Positions 34,883 through 46,655 of a DNA stretch of 64,000 nt are shown one piece after another. The DNA is taken from assembly GCF_003097495.1 (NCBI RefSeq), contig NZ_QEOP01000002.1, forward strand, positions 310,001 through 374,000, in the 5' to 3' direction. Position numbers and translations under genes: made by a program. Within the stretch, counting starts at the first letter, position 1. The number at the start of each line of letters is the position of its first letter. Below the pieces are notes generated by a model. That model made no database searches and was not told the DNA's origin. It saw nothing but the letters and a program-made list of their open reading frames with translations. The DNA is from Amnibacterium flavum (GTDB lineage: Bacteria > Actinomycetota > Actinomycetes > Actinomycetales > Microbacteriaceae).

Positions 34883-36604
34883 TCAGGAACGGGTGTCGAT
34901 CACCGCGCCACTCGCAGCGGGCAGTTCGAGGCCTTCGGCCGTGTCGGCGCCGGGATCGGTGGCGAGCAGGACCCGGCCCTGCAGGTCGAGTCTCACGACG
35001 TCGTCGCTCAAGTTCACCGCGACCGCGATCGGACCCCGACGGACGATGAGCCAGCGGGCATCCTCGTCGAACTCGGTGACGACCGTGGTGAAGCGCGGGT
35101 CGGTGAGTTCCGGAGTCTCGCGGCGCAGGGCGATGAGGCGCTGGTACAGCCGCAGCATGCGCGAATGCGCCTCGTCGTCGAGTTCGGACCAGTCGAGCTT
35201 CGAACGCTGGAACGTCTCGGGGTCCTGGGGGTCGGGCACGACGTCGGGATCCCAGCCCATGCGCTCGAATTCCGCGATCCGGCCCTTCGCGGTGGCCTCG
35301 CCGAGCTCCTCCTCGGGGTGCGAGGTGAAGAACTGCCAGGGCGTGGACGCCGCCCACTCCTCACCCATGAACAGCATCGGGGTCGAGGGCGCGGTGAGCA
35401 GGATCAGCGCGGCGAGGGCGAGGTGGTTCTCGTCGAGGGTCGCGGTCAGCCGGTCGCCGATCGCGCGATTGCCGATCTGGTCGTGGTCCTGCGCGAACGT
35501 CACCAGACGCCAGGTCGGGGTGCGCTCGCGGTCGATCGCACGCCCATGGGTGCGGCCGCGGAACGTGGAGAGTTCGCGAGCGTGGAAGAAGCCCTGCTCG
35601 ATCACGGTCGCGAGGGCCTTGACCGAATCGAAGTCCTCGTAGTAGCCGGTCGTCTCACCCGTGAGGTTCACGTGCAGGGCGTGGTGGAAGTCGTCGCTCC
35701 ACTGAGCGTCGATGCCGAAGCCGTTCGCCTCGATGGGGCGGATCATGCGCGGGTCGTTGAGGTCGCTCTCCGCGATGAGGGTGAGGGGTCGGCGGACGTG
35801 AGCGCTCAGCACCGCGACCTCCTCGGCGAGCTCCTCGAGCAGATTCACGGCGCGACTGTCGACGAGGGCGTGCACCGCATCGAGCCGCAGGCCGTCGACG
35901 TGGTAGTCGCGCAGCCACATCAGGGCGTTGTCGAGGATGTACTTGCGGACGGTGTCGGAGTGCTCGCCGTCGAGGTTGAGCGACGAGCCCCAGGTGTTGG
36001 CGCTCGCCTCGTGCAGGTACGGGCCGTACTCGGGGAGGTAGTTCCCGCTCGGGCCGAGGTGGTTGTAGACCACGTCCTGGATGACGGCGAGCCCTCGGGC
36101 GTGGCACGCGTCGACGAAGCGCTGATACGCCTCGGGGCCGCCGTAGGTCTCCTGCACGGTGTACCAGAGCACGCCGTCGTAACCCCAGTTGTGCGTGCCG
36201 TTGAATCCGTTGACCGGCAGCACCTCGACATGCGTGATGCCGAGGTCGGCGAGGTGGTCGAGTCGCTCGATCGCCGAATCGAGCGTGCCCTCGGGTGTGA
36301 AGGTGCCGATGTGCAGCTCGTAGATGACGCCGCCGGCGATCTGACGCCCCGTCCACGCGATGTCGGCCCAGTCGTAGCTCGCGGGATCGTAGACCCGGCT
36401 GAGACCGTGGACCCCGTCGGGCTGGCGGCGCGAACGCGGGTCGGGTCGGGGGTCGGTGGCGTCGTCGATGAGGTAGCCGTAGTCGGTTCCCTCTGCATCG
36501 CCGATCCACCATCCATCGGGCGCGGAGGTCATCTCGACCTTGCTGCCGTCGAGCAGCAGGGTCATCCGCTTCGCCGCGGGTGCCCAGACGTGGAACTCGG
36601 TCAC
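34883..36604 (-). CDS. treZ: Malto-oligosyltrehalose trehalohydrolase TreZ
   Basis: 573 residues from GTG 36604, with ggaggaa upstream, overlapping the treY stop (GTGA). It releases trehalose from maltooligosyl-trehalose. An N-terminal carbohydrate-binding/CBM48-like domain ([17 protein letters not shown]) precedes the GH13 barrel. Catalytic D242 ([10 protein letters not shown]) and E279 (LIAESDLND) are visible, with the transition-state Asp in [11 protein letters not shown]. The length is normal. It is the last gene of the glgX-treY-treZ series. Confidence 0.95.
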   Translation of the reverse strand: MTEFHVWAPAAKRMTLLLDGSKVEMTSAPDGWWIGDAEGTDYGYLIDDATDPRPDPRSRRQPDGVHGLSRVYDPASYDWADIAWTGRQIAGGVIYELHIGTFTPEGTLDSAIERLDHLADLGITHVEVLPVNGFNGTHNWGYDGVLWYTVQETYGGPEAYQRFVDACHARGLAVIQDVVYNHLGPSGNYLPEYGPYLHEASANTWGSSLNLDGEHSDTVRKYILDNALMWLRDYHVDGLRLDAVHALVDSRAVNLLEELAEEVAVLSAHVRRPLTLIAESDLNDPRMIRPIEANGFGIDAQWSDDFHHALHVNLTGETTGYYEDFDSVKALATVIEQGFFHARELSTFRGRTHGRAIDRERTPTWRLVTFAQDHDQIGNRAIGDRLTATLDENHLALAALILLTAPSTPMLFMGEEWAASTPWQFFTSHPEEELGEATAKGRIAEFERMGWDPDVVPDPQDPETFQRSKLDWSELDDEAHSRMLRLYQRLIALRRETPELTDPRFTTVVTEFDEDARWLIVRRGPIAVAVNLSDDVVRLDLQGRVLLATDPGADTAEGLELPAASGAVIDTRS

Positions 36605-38979
36605 GGTTTTCCTCCGTCTTCGACGAGAAGTGCTGTGGGGTAGTCGGCGAGAACCTCGGCGAGGCTCAGCTCGCCGCCCTGGTAGCGGCGCCCGGTGATG
36701 ACGTCGACGACGGGGGCGGATCCGATGTCGACGGTCGCGTCAGCCCAGCCTCCGCGGGCGGCGAGGCCGACGGGGAGCCGGGTGGCGAGGGTGATCGCCC
36801 CGCCCCGGTCGAAGGCGATCAGGTGCTCCGCAGCCACCCCCGACGTGGTGATGGGGGAGTAGTCCTCGAACAGCTCGGGGCGATCGCGACGCAAACGGAG
36901 AGCGGCACTCGTGACGAGCAGCTTCGCGGCGCCGGTCTCGTCGATGGCCGGCTTGGCGCCCCCGTCGATGTCGGCCAGAAGACGACGACGCAGGACGAAG
37001 TCGACGGCACGGCGGTTGTCGGGGTCGACGAGCGACGTCTCCCACAGCTCGCTGCCCTGGTAGACGTCGGGGACGCCGGGCGCGGTGAGCTGCACGAGCT
37101 TGGCGGACAGGGAGTTCGACCAGCCGGGGGTGGACAGGCGCTCGACGAGACCCGTGACGATGCTGCCGACCCTCGGGTCGTCGAATGCCGAGTCGACGAG
37201 CGCATGCATGCGCTTCTCGAACTCCTCGTCGGGTGCCGTCCAGGCGGTCGAATCGCCGGCCTCGCGTGACGCCTTCTCGACGTAGGCGTGCAGGCGCTCG
37301 CGGCTCGCGGGCCAGGACCCGACAATGGCCTGCCAGATCAGGTTCTCGAGCGGGCCGTCGCCGAGCGGCGCGAGTGCGCGGAGCTCGGTGACCGCCGCGT
37401 CCCACTCGCCGGGTATCTCGGCGATCGCGTCGATCCGGGCCCTGACGTCCTCGCCGCGCTTGGTGTCGTGCGTCGAGAGGGTCGTCATCGAGTGCGGGTA
37501 GTTCTCCTGCCGGCGGGCGGCACGGACGTGGAACTCGTCGACCGGGATCGCGAACTCCGACGGGTCCGCACCGACCTCGGTCAGGCTGGTCAGCTTCGTG
37601 TACCGGTAGAACGCGGTGTCCTCGACGCCCTTGGCCATGACCATTCCCGAGGTCTGCTGGAACCGCTGGGCGGCCGCGTTCTCGGGGTCGCTGAGCAGCG
37701 GGATGAGCTCATCGATCGTCGTCGCCAGGTCGGGACGGTGCTTCTTCGCCAGCTCTGCGGCCTCGTGCAGGTGGTCGACGCCGAACGGCAGGTAGGAGCG
37801 GTAGACGGGGAAGCAGGCGAGCAGCTCGCCGATGGCGTCGGCCACGGCGTCGCCGCGCTCGCTCGACTCATGAGCTGCGACTCGGTCGAGTCGGAGGACC
37901 TCGGAGTGCAGGATCCCGTCGGCGATCGACCGCTTCGTGTCGTGGATCAGCTCGTGCCAGTCGACGGCCTCTCCGTCGCGCAGGCGGGTGTCGAGCGCGG
38001 TGAGCGGGGCCTCCCCGGCGGGATCGATGAGGACGCGGTCGATGTCGGCGAGGGCGTCGTACCCGGTCGTGCCGTCGGTCTTCCACTCGGTGGGCATGAC
38101 TTCGTCGCCCTCGAGGATCTTCTCGATGAGGACGTAGCGCCCCCCGGTCACCCGGGCGAGATCGTCGAGGTAACCGCCCGGGTCGAGCAGACCGTCGGGG
38201 TGATCGACGCGGAGTCCGTCGGCGATGCCGTCCTCGAACCAGCCGCGGATGGCGGCGTGCGATTCATCGAACACCGCGGGCAGCTCGACCCGGATGGCCG
38301 CGAGCGTGTTGACCGCGAAGAACCGGCGGTAGTTGAGGTCGTAGTCGGCGCGGCGCCAGTCGATCAGCTCGTAGTTCTGACGGGAGTGCACCTCGACCGG
38401 GTCGTCACCCGCCTCGGCCGTACCGGCAGCGACGGGCAGCCGGTGGTCGTAGTAGTGCAGCTCGAACCCCGAGTCGCCCACTTCGGGCAGTATCGAGGCG
38501 TCAGCACTGCCCGAAATGGGCAGTTCGACGAGCTTCAGCGCGCTGATGTCGTCGTCGCTACCCAGGATCGGGATTCGCAGCTTGCCGCCTCCGAAGTCCC
38601 AGTCGATGTCGAACGCCTCGGCGTACCGAGACTCCCGACCCTTCTCGAGCACGTCCCACCACCACTTCATCACGGAGGGAGTGGCGACGCCGACGTGGTT
38701 GGGGACGATGTCGATCAGCACCCCGAGTCCCGCCTCGTGCGCCGCGCGGGCGGCGCGCTCGAGGCCGGCGTCGCCGCCACGCGTCGGGTCGACCCGCGCG
38801 TGGTCGACGACGTCGTAGCCGTGATCCGATCCGGGCTCGGCCTCGAGAAGCGGCGACAGGTAGATCCAGTCGGCGCCGAGGTCGCGCACGTAGTCCACGA
38901 GTGCGGTGACCTGGTCGAGGTCGAACGACTCGCGGACCTGCACGCGATAGGTCGAGATGGGCTTCTTCACGGGTGTCAC
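36601..38979 (-). CDS. treY: Malto-oligosyltrehalose synthase TreY
   Basis: 792 residues from GTG 38979, with gaggga upstream. It isomerises the reducing-end bond of maltodextrins to trehalose. A GH13 barrel begins [30 protein letters not shown]-like [23 protein letters not shown] (nucleophile Asp) and [12 protein letters not shown] (acid Glu) are intact. Residues about 151-170 ([20 protein letters not shown]) form an extra segment before [11 protein letters not shown]. That segment is encoded by a copy of the 58-bp palindromic repeat, in frame. The enzyme should still fold, because this is a loop region, but that is inference. Confidence 0.93.
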   Translation of the reverse strand: MTPVKKPISTYRVQVRESFDLDQVTALVDYVRDLGADWIYLSPLLEAEPGSDHGYDVVDHARVDPTRGGDAGLERAARAAHEAGLGVLIDIVPNHVGVATPSVMKWWWDVLEKGRESRYAEAFDIDWDFGGGKLRIPILGSDDDISALKLVELPISGSADASILPEVGDSGFELHYYDHRLPVAAGTAEAGDDPVEVHSRQNYELIDWRRADYDLNYRRFFAVNTLAAIRVELPAVFDESHAAIRGWFEDGIADGLRVDHPDGLLDPGGYLDDLARVTGGRYVLIEKILEGDEVMPTEWKTDGTTGYDALADIDRVLIDPAGEAPLTALDTRLRDGEAVDWHELIHDTKRSIADGILHSEVLRLDRVAAHESSERGDAVADAIGELLACFPVYRSYLPFGVDHLHEAAELAKKHRPDLATTIDELIPLLSDPENAAAQRFQQTSGMVMAKGVEDTAFYRYTKLTSLTEVGADPSEFAIPVDEFHVRAARRQENYPHSMTTLSTHDTKRGEDVRARIDAIAEIPGEWDAAVTELRALAPLGDGPLENLIWQAIVGSWPASRERLHAYVEKASREAGDSTAWTAPDEEFEKRMHALVDSAFDDPRVGSIVTGLVERLSTPGWSNSLSAKLVQLTAPGVPDVYQGSELWETSLVDPDNRRAVDFVLRRRLLADIDGGAKPAIDETGAAKLLVTSAALRLRRDRPELFEDYSPITTSGVAAEHLIAFDRGGAITLATRLPVGLAARGGWADATVDIGSAPVVDVITGRRYQGGELSLAEVLADYPTALLVEDGGKP
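38471..38528. repeat. 58-bp palindromic repeat, copy 2, inside treY
   Basis: It matches the intergenic copy at 49705-49762 at about 46 of 58 positions by hand alignment, including an identical stretch tcagcactgcccgaa. The element is read through in treY and adds roughly 20 codons between the KLVELP and FELHYY segments. It keeps its inverted-repeat arms (cttcgggcagt against actgcccgaa). Confidence 0.75.
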
Positions 38980-39005
38980 TGCATTCCCTCGCGTGTGGAT
39001 GACGG

Positions 39006-41225
<2,220 letters not shown>

Positions 41226-41410
41226 TGGGTCCTCCGTCTGTCGGGCGATTTGCCGCCACTCAACCTACTAGCGGCGCCTACTCTCTCAGGGTGATCTGAG
41301 TTGCCGCCCAGAGCACTCCCAGTAAGCCCCCGCCCGGGGGCGATTGTCGGCCTCGCGCAGCCGTTTCCCGGACTCGAATCGGACGGCTTCGCGCGCTATA
41401 GTCGTCGCAG

Positions 41411-41517
<107 letters not shown>

Positions 41518-41557
41518 CCCTTCATGTCATTCGACTCACGAAAGGGGCACGATCTTC

Positions 41558-42178
41558 GTGACCACCACCGCACCCGTTTCCCGTCAGACCCGGCCAGGCC
41601 ACTACCGCTGGAGGGTCGTCGACATCGTCGTGGCCGCCGTGCTCGGTGTCGCCTCGGGCCTCGTCTTCGTCGCCTGGAACGTCGCCTACACACCGCTCAG
41701 CGCACCGTTCGAGGCGCTGCTCCCCGGACTGCAGGCGCTGTTCGGCGGCGGCTGGCTGTTCGCCGGGGTGCTCGTCGGCCTCGTCATCCGCAAGCCCGGC
41801 GCGGCGCTCTTCGGCGAGCTCGTGGCCGCGACCGTCTCGGCCCTCGTCGGCAATCAATGGGGCGCCTCGACCCTGCTGTCCGGTCTGGTGCAGGGGCTCG
41901 GCGCCGAACTGGTGTTCCTGATCTTCCTGTACTCGAGCTGGCGGCTCTACGTCGCACTGTTCGCGGGTGCCGCGTCGGGAGTCGCGCTGGCGATCAACGA
42001 CCTCATCAACTGGTATCCCGGGTCCGACCTGCCGTTCATCGTCATCTACACCGTCTCGTCCGTCATCTCGGGTGCGGTCATCGCCGGCCTGCTGTCCTGG
42101 CTCGCCGTCCGCGGCCTCGCTCGAACCGGCGCGCTGAACAGATTCGCCTCGGGGCGCGAGACGACGGCGGACGTCTGA
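41558..42178 (+). CDS. ykoE: ECF transporter substrate-binding S component YkoE (thiamine precursor)
   Basis: 206 residues from GTG 41558, about 12 nt after an aaagggg site. The frame is open further upstream, but only through the riboswitch. Five or six TM helices cover about 18-190; the sequence matches the YkoE family (WRVVDIVVAAVLGVASGLVF, LFGELVAATVSAL). YkoE binds thiamine or hydroxymethyl-pyrimidine for import. It is followed directly by the ATPase and T-component genes and lies under a TPP riboswitch, which makes the substrate call firm at the level of thiamine or its pyrimidine moiety. Confidence 0.92.
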   Translation: MTTTAPVSRQTRPGHYRWRVVDIVVAAVLGVASGLVFVAWNVAYTPLSAPFEALLPGLQALFGGGWLFAGVLVGLVIRKPGAALFGELVAATVSALVGNQWGASTLLSGLVQGLGAELVFLIFLYSSWRLYVALFAGAASGVALAINDLINWYPGSDLPFIVIYTVSSVISGAVIAGLLSWLAVRGLARTGALNRFASGRETTADV

Positions 42179-43665
42179 CCGGGTCGCAGGGCGCCCCGAC
42201 GCAGCCCGCCGCTCTGGTCGCCCGCGACTGGGGCTGGCGGCATTCGGGGCGGCGGAACTGGGCGCTGCGCTCCCTCGACCTGGTCGTCGAACCGGGCGAG
42301 CGGGTGCTGCTCCTCGGTGCTTCCGGCGCGGGCAAGTCGACCTTCCTGCAGGCGGCGGCCGGGATACTCGGCGGCGCCGACGAGGGCGAGGAGCAGGGGG
42401 AGATGCTCCTCGACGGGCGTCCCGCTGCCGAGCAGCGCGGCCGGGCGGGCCTGGTGATGCAGGACCCGGATGCCCAGGTCGTGCTCGCGCGCGTCGGCGA
42501 CGACGTCGCGTTCGGCTGCGAGAACCTCGGTGTGCCGCGCGACGAGATCTGGTCGCGCGTCGCCGAGGCCCTCGACGCGGTCGGGCTCGATCTTCCCCTC
42601 GACCGGGCGACCTCGGAGCTCTCGGGAGGGCAGAAGCAGCGGCTCGCTCTCGCCGGGATCCTCGCCATGCGCCCCGGGCTCGTACTGCTCGACGAGCCGA
42701 CGGCGAATCTCGATCCCGATGGTGTGCGCGAGGTGCGCGACGCCGTGGCGCGGATGATCGAGCGGACGGGCGCGACGCTCATCGTGATCGAGCACCGCGT
42801 CGGGACCTGGGTCGATCTCGTCGACCGCGTTGTCGTGCTCGAGCCCGGCGGGGGAGTCCGGGCGGATGGGTCGCCCGCGGGGGTGCTGGGTGAGCGTGGA
42901 GATGAGCTCGCGGCGGGTGGCGTCTGGGTACCGGGGCACGAGCCCGCGCATCCGTCGCGCCGTCGCGCTTATGGAGAGGTCCTGCTCTCGGGAACCGACC
43001 TCGGAGTCGGACGCCGGAGCACGGTCTCGAGCGGCATCGATTTCGAGGTGCGGCGGGGGAGGGTGCTCGCGGTGACGGGACCGAACGGTGCCGGCAAGTC
43101 GACGCTCGCTCTGACCGTCGGTGGACTGCTGCCGCCGCGGGAGGGCCGCGTCATCGCGTCGCCCGCCCTTGCCGGGGGCATCGGAGCCGACCCGCAGCGC
43201 TGGCGTTCGCGGGACCTGGTCTCCCGGATCGGGAGCGTCTTCCAGGATCCGGAGCATCAGCTGCTCGCCGCGACGCTGGCCGAGGAACTCGCTGTCGGGC
43301 CTCGCGTGGTCGGTGCCGACGCGGCGACGATCTCGCGTGTGACCGACGAGCTGCTCGTCCGCCTGCGCCTCGACCACCTCGCCCTCGCGAACCCGTTCAC
43401 CCTGTCCGGTGGCGAGAAGCGCCGCCTGTCCGTCGCGACCGCGCTGGCGACCGCCCCACCCGTGCTCGTCCTCGACGAGCCCACCTTCGGCCAGGACGCC
43501 CGCACCTGGGCGGAACTCGTCGCCCTGCTGGCCGAACTGCTCGACGAGGGCACCGCGGTCGTGGCCGTCACCCATGACGCGCTGTTCGTCGATGCGCTCG
43601 CCGACGATCGGCTGGTCCTCGCCGGCAGCGTCCTCGGGTCGCAGGAGAGGGGGATGTCGCAATGA
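42175..43665 (+). CDS. ykoD: ECF transporter ATPase with two fused ABC domains
   Basis: About 496 residues. There is no ATG, GTG or TTG between the in-frame region of ykoE and the first Walker A, so the most likely start is the CTG at 42175, which overlaps the ykoE stop (CTGA). Domain 1: Walker A GASGAGKS (48-55), signature LSGGQKQR, Walker B LVLLDEPT. Domain 2: GPNGAGKS, LSGGEKRR, VLVLDEPT. It energises the YkoE/YkoC transporter. The fused double ATPase is normal for YkoD/CbiO. The non-standard start is the odd point. Confidence 0.9.
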   Translation: MTGSQGAPTQPAALVARDWGWRHSGRRNWALRSLDLVVEPGERVLLLGASGAGKSTFLQAAAGILGGADEGEEQGEMLLDGRPAAEQRGRAGLVMQDPDAQVVLARVGDDVAFGCENLGVPRDEIWSRVAEALDAVGLDLPLDRATSELSGGQKQRLALAGILAMRPGLVLLDEPTANLDPDGVREVRDAVARMIERTGATLIVIEHRVGTWVDLVDRVVVLEPGGGVRADGSPAGVLGERGDELAAGGVWVPGHEPAHPSRRRAYGEVLLSGTDLGVGRRSTVSSGIDFEVRRGRVLAVTGPNGAGKSTLALTVGGLLPPREGRVIASPALAGGIGADPQRWRSRDLVSRIGSVFQDPEHQLLAATLAEELAVGPRVVGADAATISRVTDELLVRLRLDHLALANPFTLSGGEKRRLSVATALATAPPVLVLDEPTFGQDARTWAELVALLAELLDEGTAVVAVTHDALFVDALADDRLVLAGSVLGSQERGMSQ

Positions 43666-44447
43666 CCTCGCTCCTCGTCGTGGAACGGACGACCGCGATG
43701 CACCGGGTCAACCCGGTGGCCAAGCTCCTCGCGGCCCTCACCATCGCCATCGTGCTCGTGCTCACCATCGACGTGGTGTCGGCCGGTGTCGCGCTCGCCG
43801 TCGAGGCGCTCCTGCTTCCGTTCGCCGGCGTCCGGCCGCGCACCTTCTGGATCCGGACCGCGCCGGTGTGGATCGCCGCGCCGCTCGCAGCACTGACCAT
43901 CGCGTTGTACGGACAGCCCGGCGGCACCGTCCACTTCTCCTGGTTCCTCATCCACGTCAGCGACGGTTCGTTGCATCTGGCGCTCGCCACTTCGCTGCGC
44001 GTTCTCGCCATCGGCCTGCCGTCCGTTGTGCTCTTCATCACGATCGACCCGACCGATCTCGCCGACGGACTCGCGCAGGTGCTCCATCTGCCCTCCCGGT
44101 TCGTCCTCGGCGCGCTCGCCGGCATGCGACTCGTCGGGCTGTTCGCTCAGGACTGGCAGGCGCTCGAGGCCGCGCGTCGGGCCCGCGGCGTCGCCGACCG
44201 AGGGCGCATCCGGCGGTTCCTCGGAATGGCGTTCGCCCTGCTCGTGCTCTCCGTGCGGAGGGGCAGCAAGCTCGCGACGGCCATGGAGGGCCGCGCGTTC
44301 GGCGCACCGGTGCGACGGACCTGGGCCCGCGAATCGCGCTTCGGTGCGGCCGAGTGGACGGTCGTCGCAGCCGGGTTGCTGATCGCCGCCCTCGCGGTCG
44401 TCGTCTCGGTCGCGACCGGCAGCTGGAACTTCATCGGTGCCCGCTGA
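43662..44447 (+). CDS. ykoC: ECF transporter transmembrane T component YkoC
   Basis: 261 residues from ATG 43662, overlapping the ATPase stop (ATGA). Five TM helices are predicted. The N-terminal RVNPVAKLLAAL and the coupling-helix signature with an Ala-Arg-Gly motif (AARRARGVADRG) are typical of EcfT. It links the two ATPase domains to the S component. It completes a four-gene riboswitch-controlled transcript with the small kinase gene. Confidence 0.92.
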   Translation: MTSLLVVERTTAMHRVNPVAKLLAALTIAIVLVLTIDVVSAGVALAVEALLLPFAGVRPRTFWIRTAPVWIAAPLAALTIALYGQPGGTVHFSWFLIHVSDGSLHLALATSLRVLAIGLPSVVLFITIDPTDLADGLAQVLHLPSRFVLGALAGMRLVGLFAQDWQALEAARRARGVADRGRIRRFLGMAFALLVLSVRRGSKLATAMEGRAFGAPVRRTWARESRFGAAEWTVVAAGLLIAALAVVVSVATGSWNFIGAR

Positions 44448-45039
44448 GTCGGTGCCCGCGCCCGGCGGGACGGAGGACCTGGTGACGCGTGTCGCTCGAC
44501 GCGTCCGCTCGCTCGCGGGCGGCGGCCGGGCCGTCACGCTCATCGACGGCGGTTCGGGCGCAGGCAAGAGCACGTTCGCGACCTCGCTCGCCGCCGAGCT
44601 CGGCTCGCAGCTGGTCCGGCTCGACGACGTGTACCCGGGATGGGACGGTCTCGAGGCGGGCAGTCGTGCCGTCTACGAGGAGATCGTGCCGCTGGCGCAC
44701 TGGCATCGGTGGGACTGGGACGAGAGCAGGGCGGGTGACATCCACCGGATCGATCCGGTCCGTGACGTGGTCATCGAGGGCTGCGGTGCGCTGAGCCACC
44801 CGGGCCGGGCGGTCGCGACAGCGGGCATCTGGATCGAGCTCGACGAGCGCGAACGGCACCGGCGGGCCATCGCCCGCGACGGCGCGGTCTACGAAGCGGA
44901 GTGGGATCGTTGGGCCGCGCAGGAGGCCGTCTTCTTCACCCGCGAGCGCCCCGACCTGCTGGCCGACATCCGCCTCGACGGCCGTGTGCTGCCGATTCCT
45001 GGCCTGCGGGAACTCAGCGGTCCGACAGCATCCCGATGA
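44437..45039 (+). CDS. P-loop nucleoside/uridine-kinase-like ATP-binding protein
   Basis: 200 residues from GTG 44437, overlapping ykoC by 11 bp. The Walker A loop is GGSGAGKST (38-46), RLDDVYPGWDGL resembles the uridine-kinase substrate segment, and a Walker-B-like VVIEGCGAL follows. The substrate is unknown. Being the last gene of the TPP-controlled thiamine-precursor transport operon, it could phosphorylate an imported compound, but this family is also found without that context. Its 3' end overlaps the convergent gene by 26 bp. Confidence 0.75.
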   Translation: MPAESVPAPGGTEDLVTRVARRVRSLAGGGRAVTLIDGGSGAGKSTFATSLAAELGSQLVRLDDVYPGWDGLEAGSRAVYEEIVPLAHWHRWDWDESRAGDIHRIDPVRDVVIEGCGALSHPGRAVATAGIWIELDERERHRRAIARDGAVYEAEWDRWAAQEAVFFTRERPDLLADIRLDGRVLPIPGLRELSGPTASR

Positions 45040-46258
45040 AGCCCGGGACCACGACGCCGGGGTTGAAGAGCCGCCAGATCAGGCCGGGATCTCCGATGGC
45101 TCTGTCGTTCGTCAGGATCGTGGTCTGCTCGAGAGTGCCGATCGTGACCGTGATCCGCCCGACGTTCCGACCGGTGCGGATGAAGCCGACCTCGTCGAGC
45201 TCGACCTCGCCGGCGGGCAGCGGCTGGCCGTTCCAGGCGAGCGCGTAGAGCGACTCGCTGGCGACCGCCGCGGACGACGCCCCCCAAGCGGTCGAATAGG
45301 TCCCGTACGCCGTGCCCGCGGCGACGACCTCGGCGAGCTGCATCGCGCTCGGGAGACTGCCGATGAACGAGTTGACGTCGATCGCCAGCTGGTCGTAGCT
45401 CGGTTCTCCGAGGAACGCGCCGTAGATCGTGACCGGCTGGTCGCTGATCGTCGTGGGATACGCGAACAGGAGGCAGACGCCCGCTTCATCGGTATAGCTG
45501 CGGGAGATGCCGAGCACACCCTGCGCTCCGCTGTAGGCGATCGTGTTGTCGAACGTCACTCCTCGGAGCGTCGTCGCCCGCGGAGTCGCGACGATCTCGG
45601 CGATCAGCGGATCGGCCATCGCGATCGCGGCGAGCCGCGCGAGATCCGCGCCGGTGCCGACGCTGTCGGGGGAGAGGCCGGTCGAGTCGGCGACCCGCGT
45701 GGAGTCCAGCCCGTTCGCGGTGAGCCACGCTGCCGCCGCGGACAGGTACTCCTCCTCCGAACCGAACGCCCACCGTGCGAGCATCTCGGCGTGGTTGTTG
45801 CTCGAGGCGATCAGCATGGCCTGCAGCGCCTCGCGCTCGCTCCACTGGTCGCCCGTCACGACGCGCACCGAACGGGTGCCCTCCGCCTGGTAGCGGGAGT
45901 ACGCGGCGTAGTCGTCGGCGGTCACGGGGATCGCCGGGCCGGGGCGTCCCTCGGTGAGCGGGTAGCGCTCGAGGACGAGGAGCGCGGTGATGAGCTTCGC
46001 CGTCGCGGCCATCGGAACCGGATCGGTGCTGCCCGCCGCGATCGCGGGAGATGACGCGTCGAGGGTGACCCCGGTCGAGCCCGCAGCGGGGAGGACAGGG
46101 CCGGTGCCCTCGACCACGGCGTCCGCGGGGGCGGGAATCGCGGTGCCCGGAGTGTCCGGCAGGGGGGCGAGCAGGGCGATCGGGCCGTACACGCCCGCCG
46201 CGAGAATGAGGACGGCCACCGCCGCGACGACGACCCTGTTCCGCTCGCGCCGTGCCAT
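45014..46258 (-). CDS. D-alanyl-D-alanine carboxypeptidase (S11) homologue, probably inactive
   Basis: 414 residues from ATG 46258. An N-terminal TM anchor (10-30) is followed by a penicillin-binding S11 domain. Of the three catalytic motifs only SxN survives (SNN, 153-155). The SxxK tetrad reads ATAK (A85-K88) and the KTG box reads SRS (252-254, then YT). The Ser nucleophile is therefore missing. It may bind or scaffold peptidoglycan rather than cut it. The gene is convergent with, and overlaps, the P-loop kinase gene. Confidence 0.8.
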   Translation of the reverse strand: MARRERNRVVVAAVAVLILAAGVYGPIALLAPLPDTPGTAIPAPADAVVEGTGPVLPAAGSTGVTLDASSPAIAAGSTDPVPMAATAKLITALLVLERYPLTEGRPGPAIPVTADDYAAYSRYQAEGTRSVRVVTGDQWSEREALQAMLIASSNNHAEMLARWAFGSEEEYLSAAAAWLTANGLDSTRVADSTGLSPDSVGTGADLARLAAIAMADPLIAEIVATPRATTLRGVTFDNTIAYSGAQGVLGISRSYTDEAGVCLLFAYPTTISDQPVTIYGAFLGEPSYDQLAIDVNSFIGSLPSAMQLAEVVAAGTAYGTYSTAWGASSAAVASESLYALAWNGQPLPAGEVELDEVGFIRTGRNVGRITVTIGTLEQTTILTNDRAIGDPGLIWRLFNPGVVVPGFIGMLSDR

Positions 46259-46328
46259 CCCGTCAGGGTAACGGGCGGACGCGGGTGGATCCCCAGCATT
46301 CGGTCTGGCGTGGCGCTAGCGTGGACCC

Positions 46329-46610
46329 ATGAGTGACACCCAGCCCCCTTCGAACGTCAAGTACCTCGCCGAGTTCATCGACGGACCCCTCGCCGGCACG
46401 ACCGAGACTCGAGTCCTCGTCGACGGCGAGTACGACGAGGAGGTCAGCTCGCTGGCCTCGATGGACGGCGCCGAGTCGCTGTTCTGGTACCTCGCCGGTG
46501 AGACACGCGATGTCAACGGCGAGCTGCACGTCGAGTACCGCTTCGACCGTCGCGACAGCGACCAGGTCGTCGGAGACGACCCCAACGATCAGGAATCGCT
46601 CAACCTCTGA
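46329..46610 (+). CDS. Small acidic conserved hypothetical protein
   Basis: 93 residues from ATG 46329. It is strongly acidic (many Asp/Glu) with a predicted beta-rich core around KYLAEFIDGPLAGTTETRVL. No signal peptide or TM segment is seen. I recognise no family. It is divergent from the S11 homologue and convergent with the BenE gene, with a hairpin after its stop. Confidence 0.65.
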   Translation: MSDTQPPSNVKYLAEFIDGPLAGTTETRVLVDGEYDEEVSSLASMDGAESLFWYLAGETRDVNGELHVEYRFDRRDSDQVVGDDPNDQESLNL

Positions 46611-46638
46611 CCTTCGGGCACTGCGGAGCCGTGCGGGC

Positions 46639-46655
46639 CGGCGCTGTCAGCGCCG
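46639..46655. terminator. Bidirectional hairpin between convergent genes
   Basis: cggcgct (46639-46645) and agcgccg (46649-46655) pair perfectly around a 3-nt loop. It overlaps the stop codon of the BenE gene and lies 28 bp after the acidic protein's stop. Confidence 0.45.
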
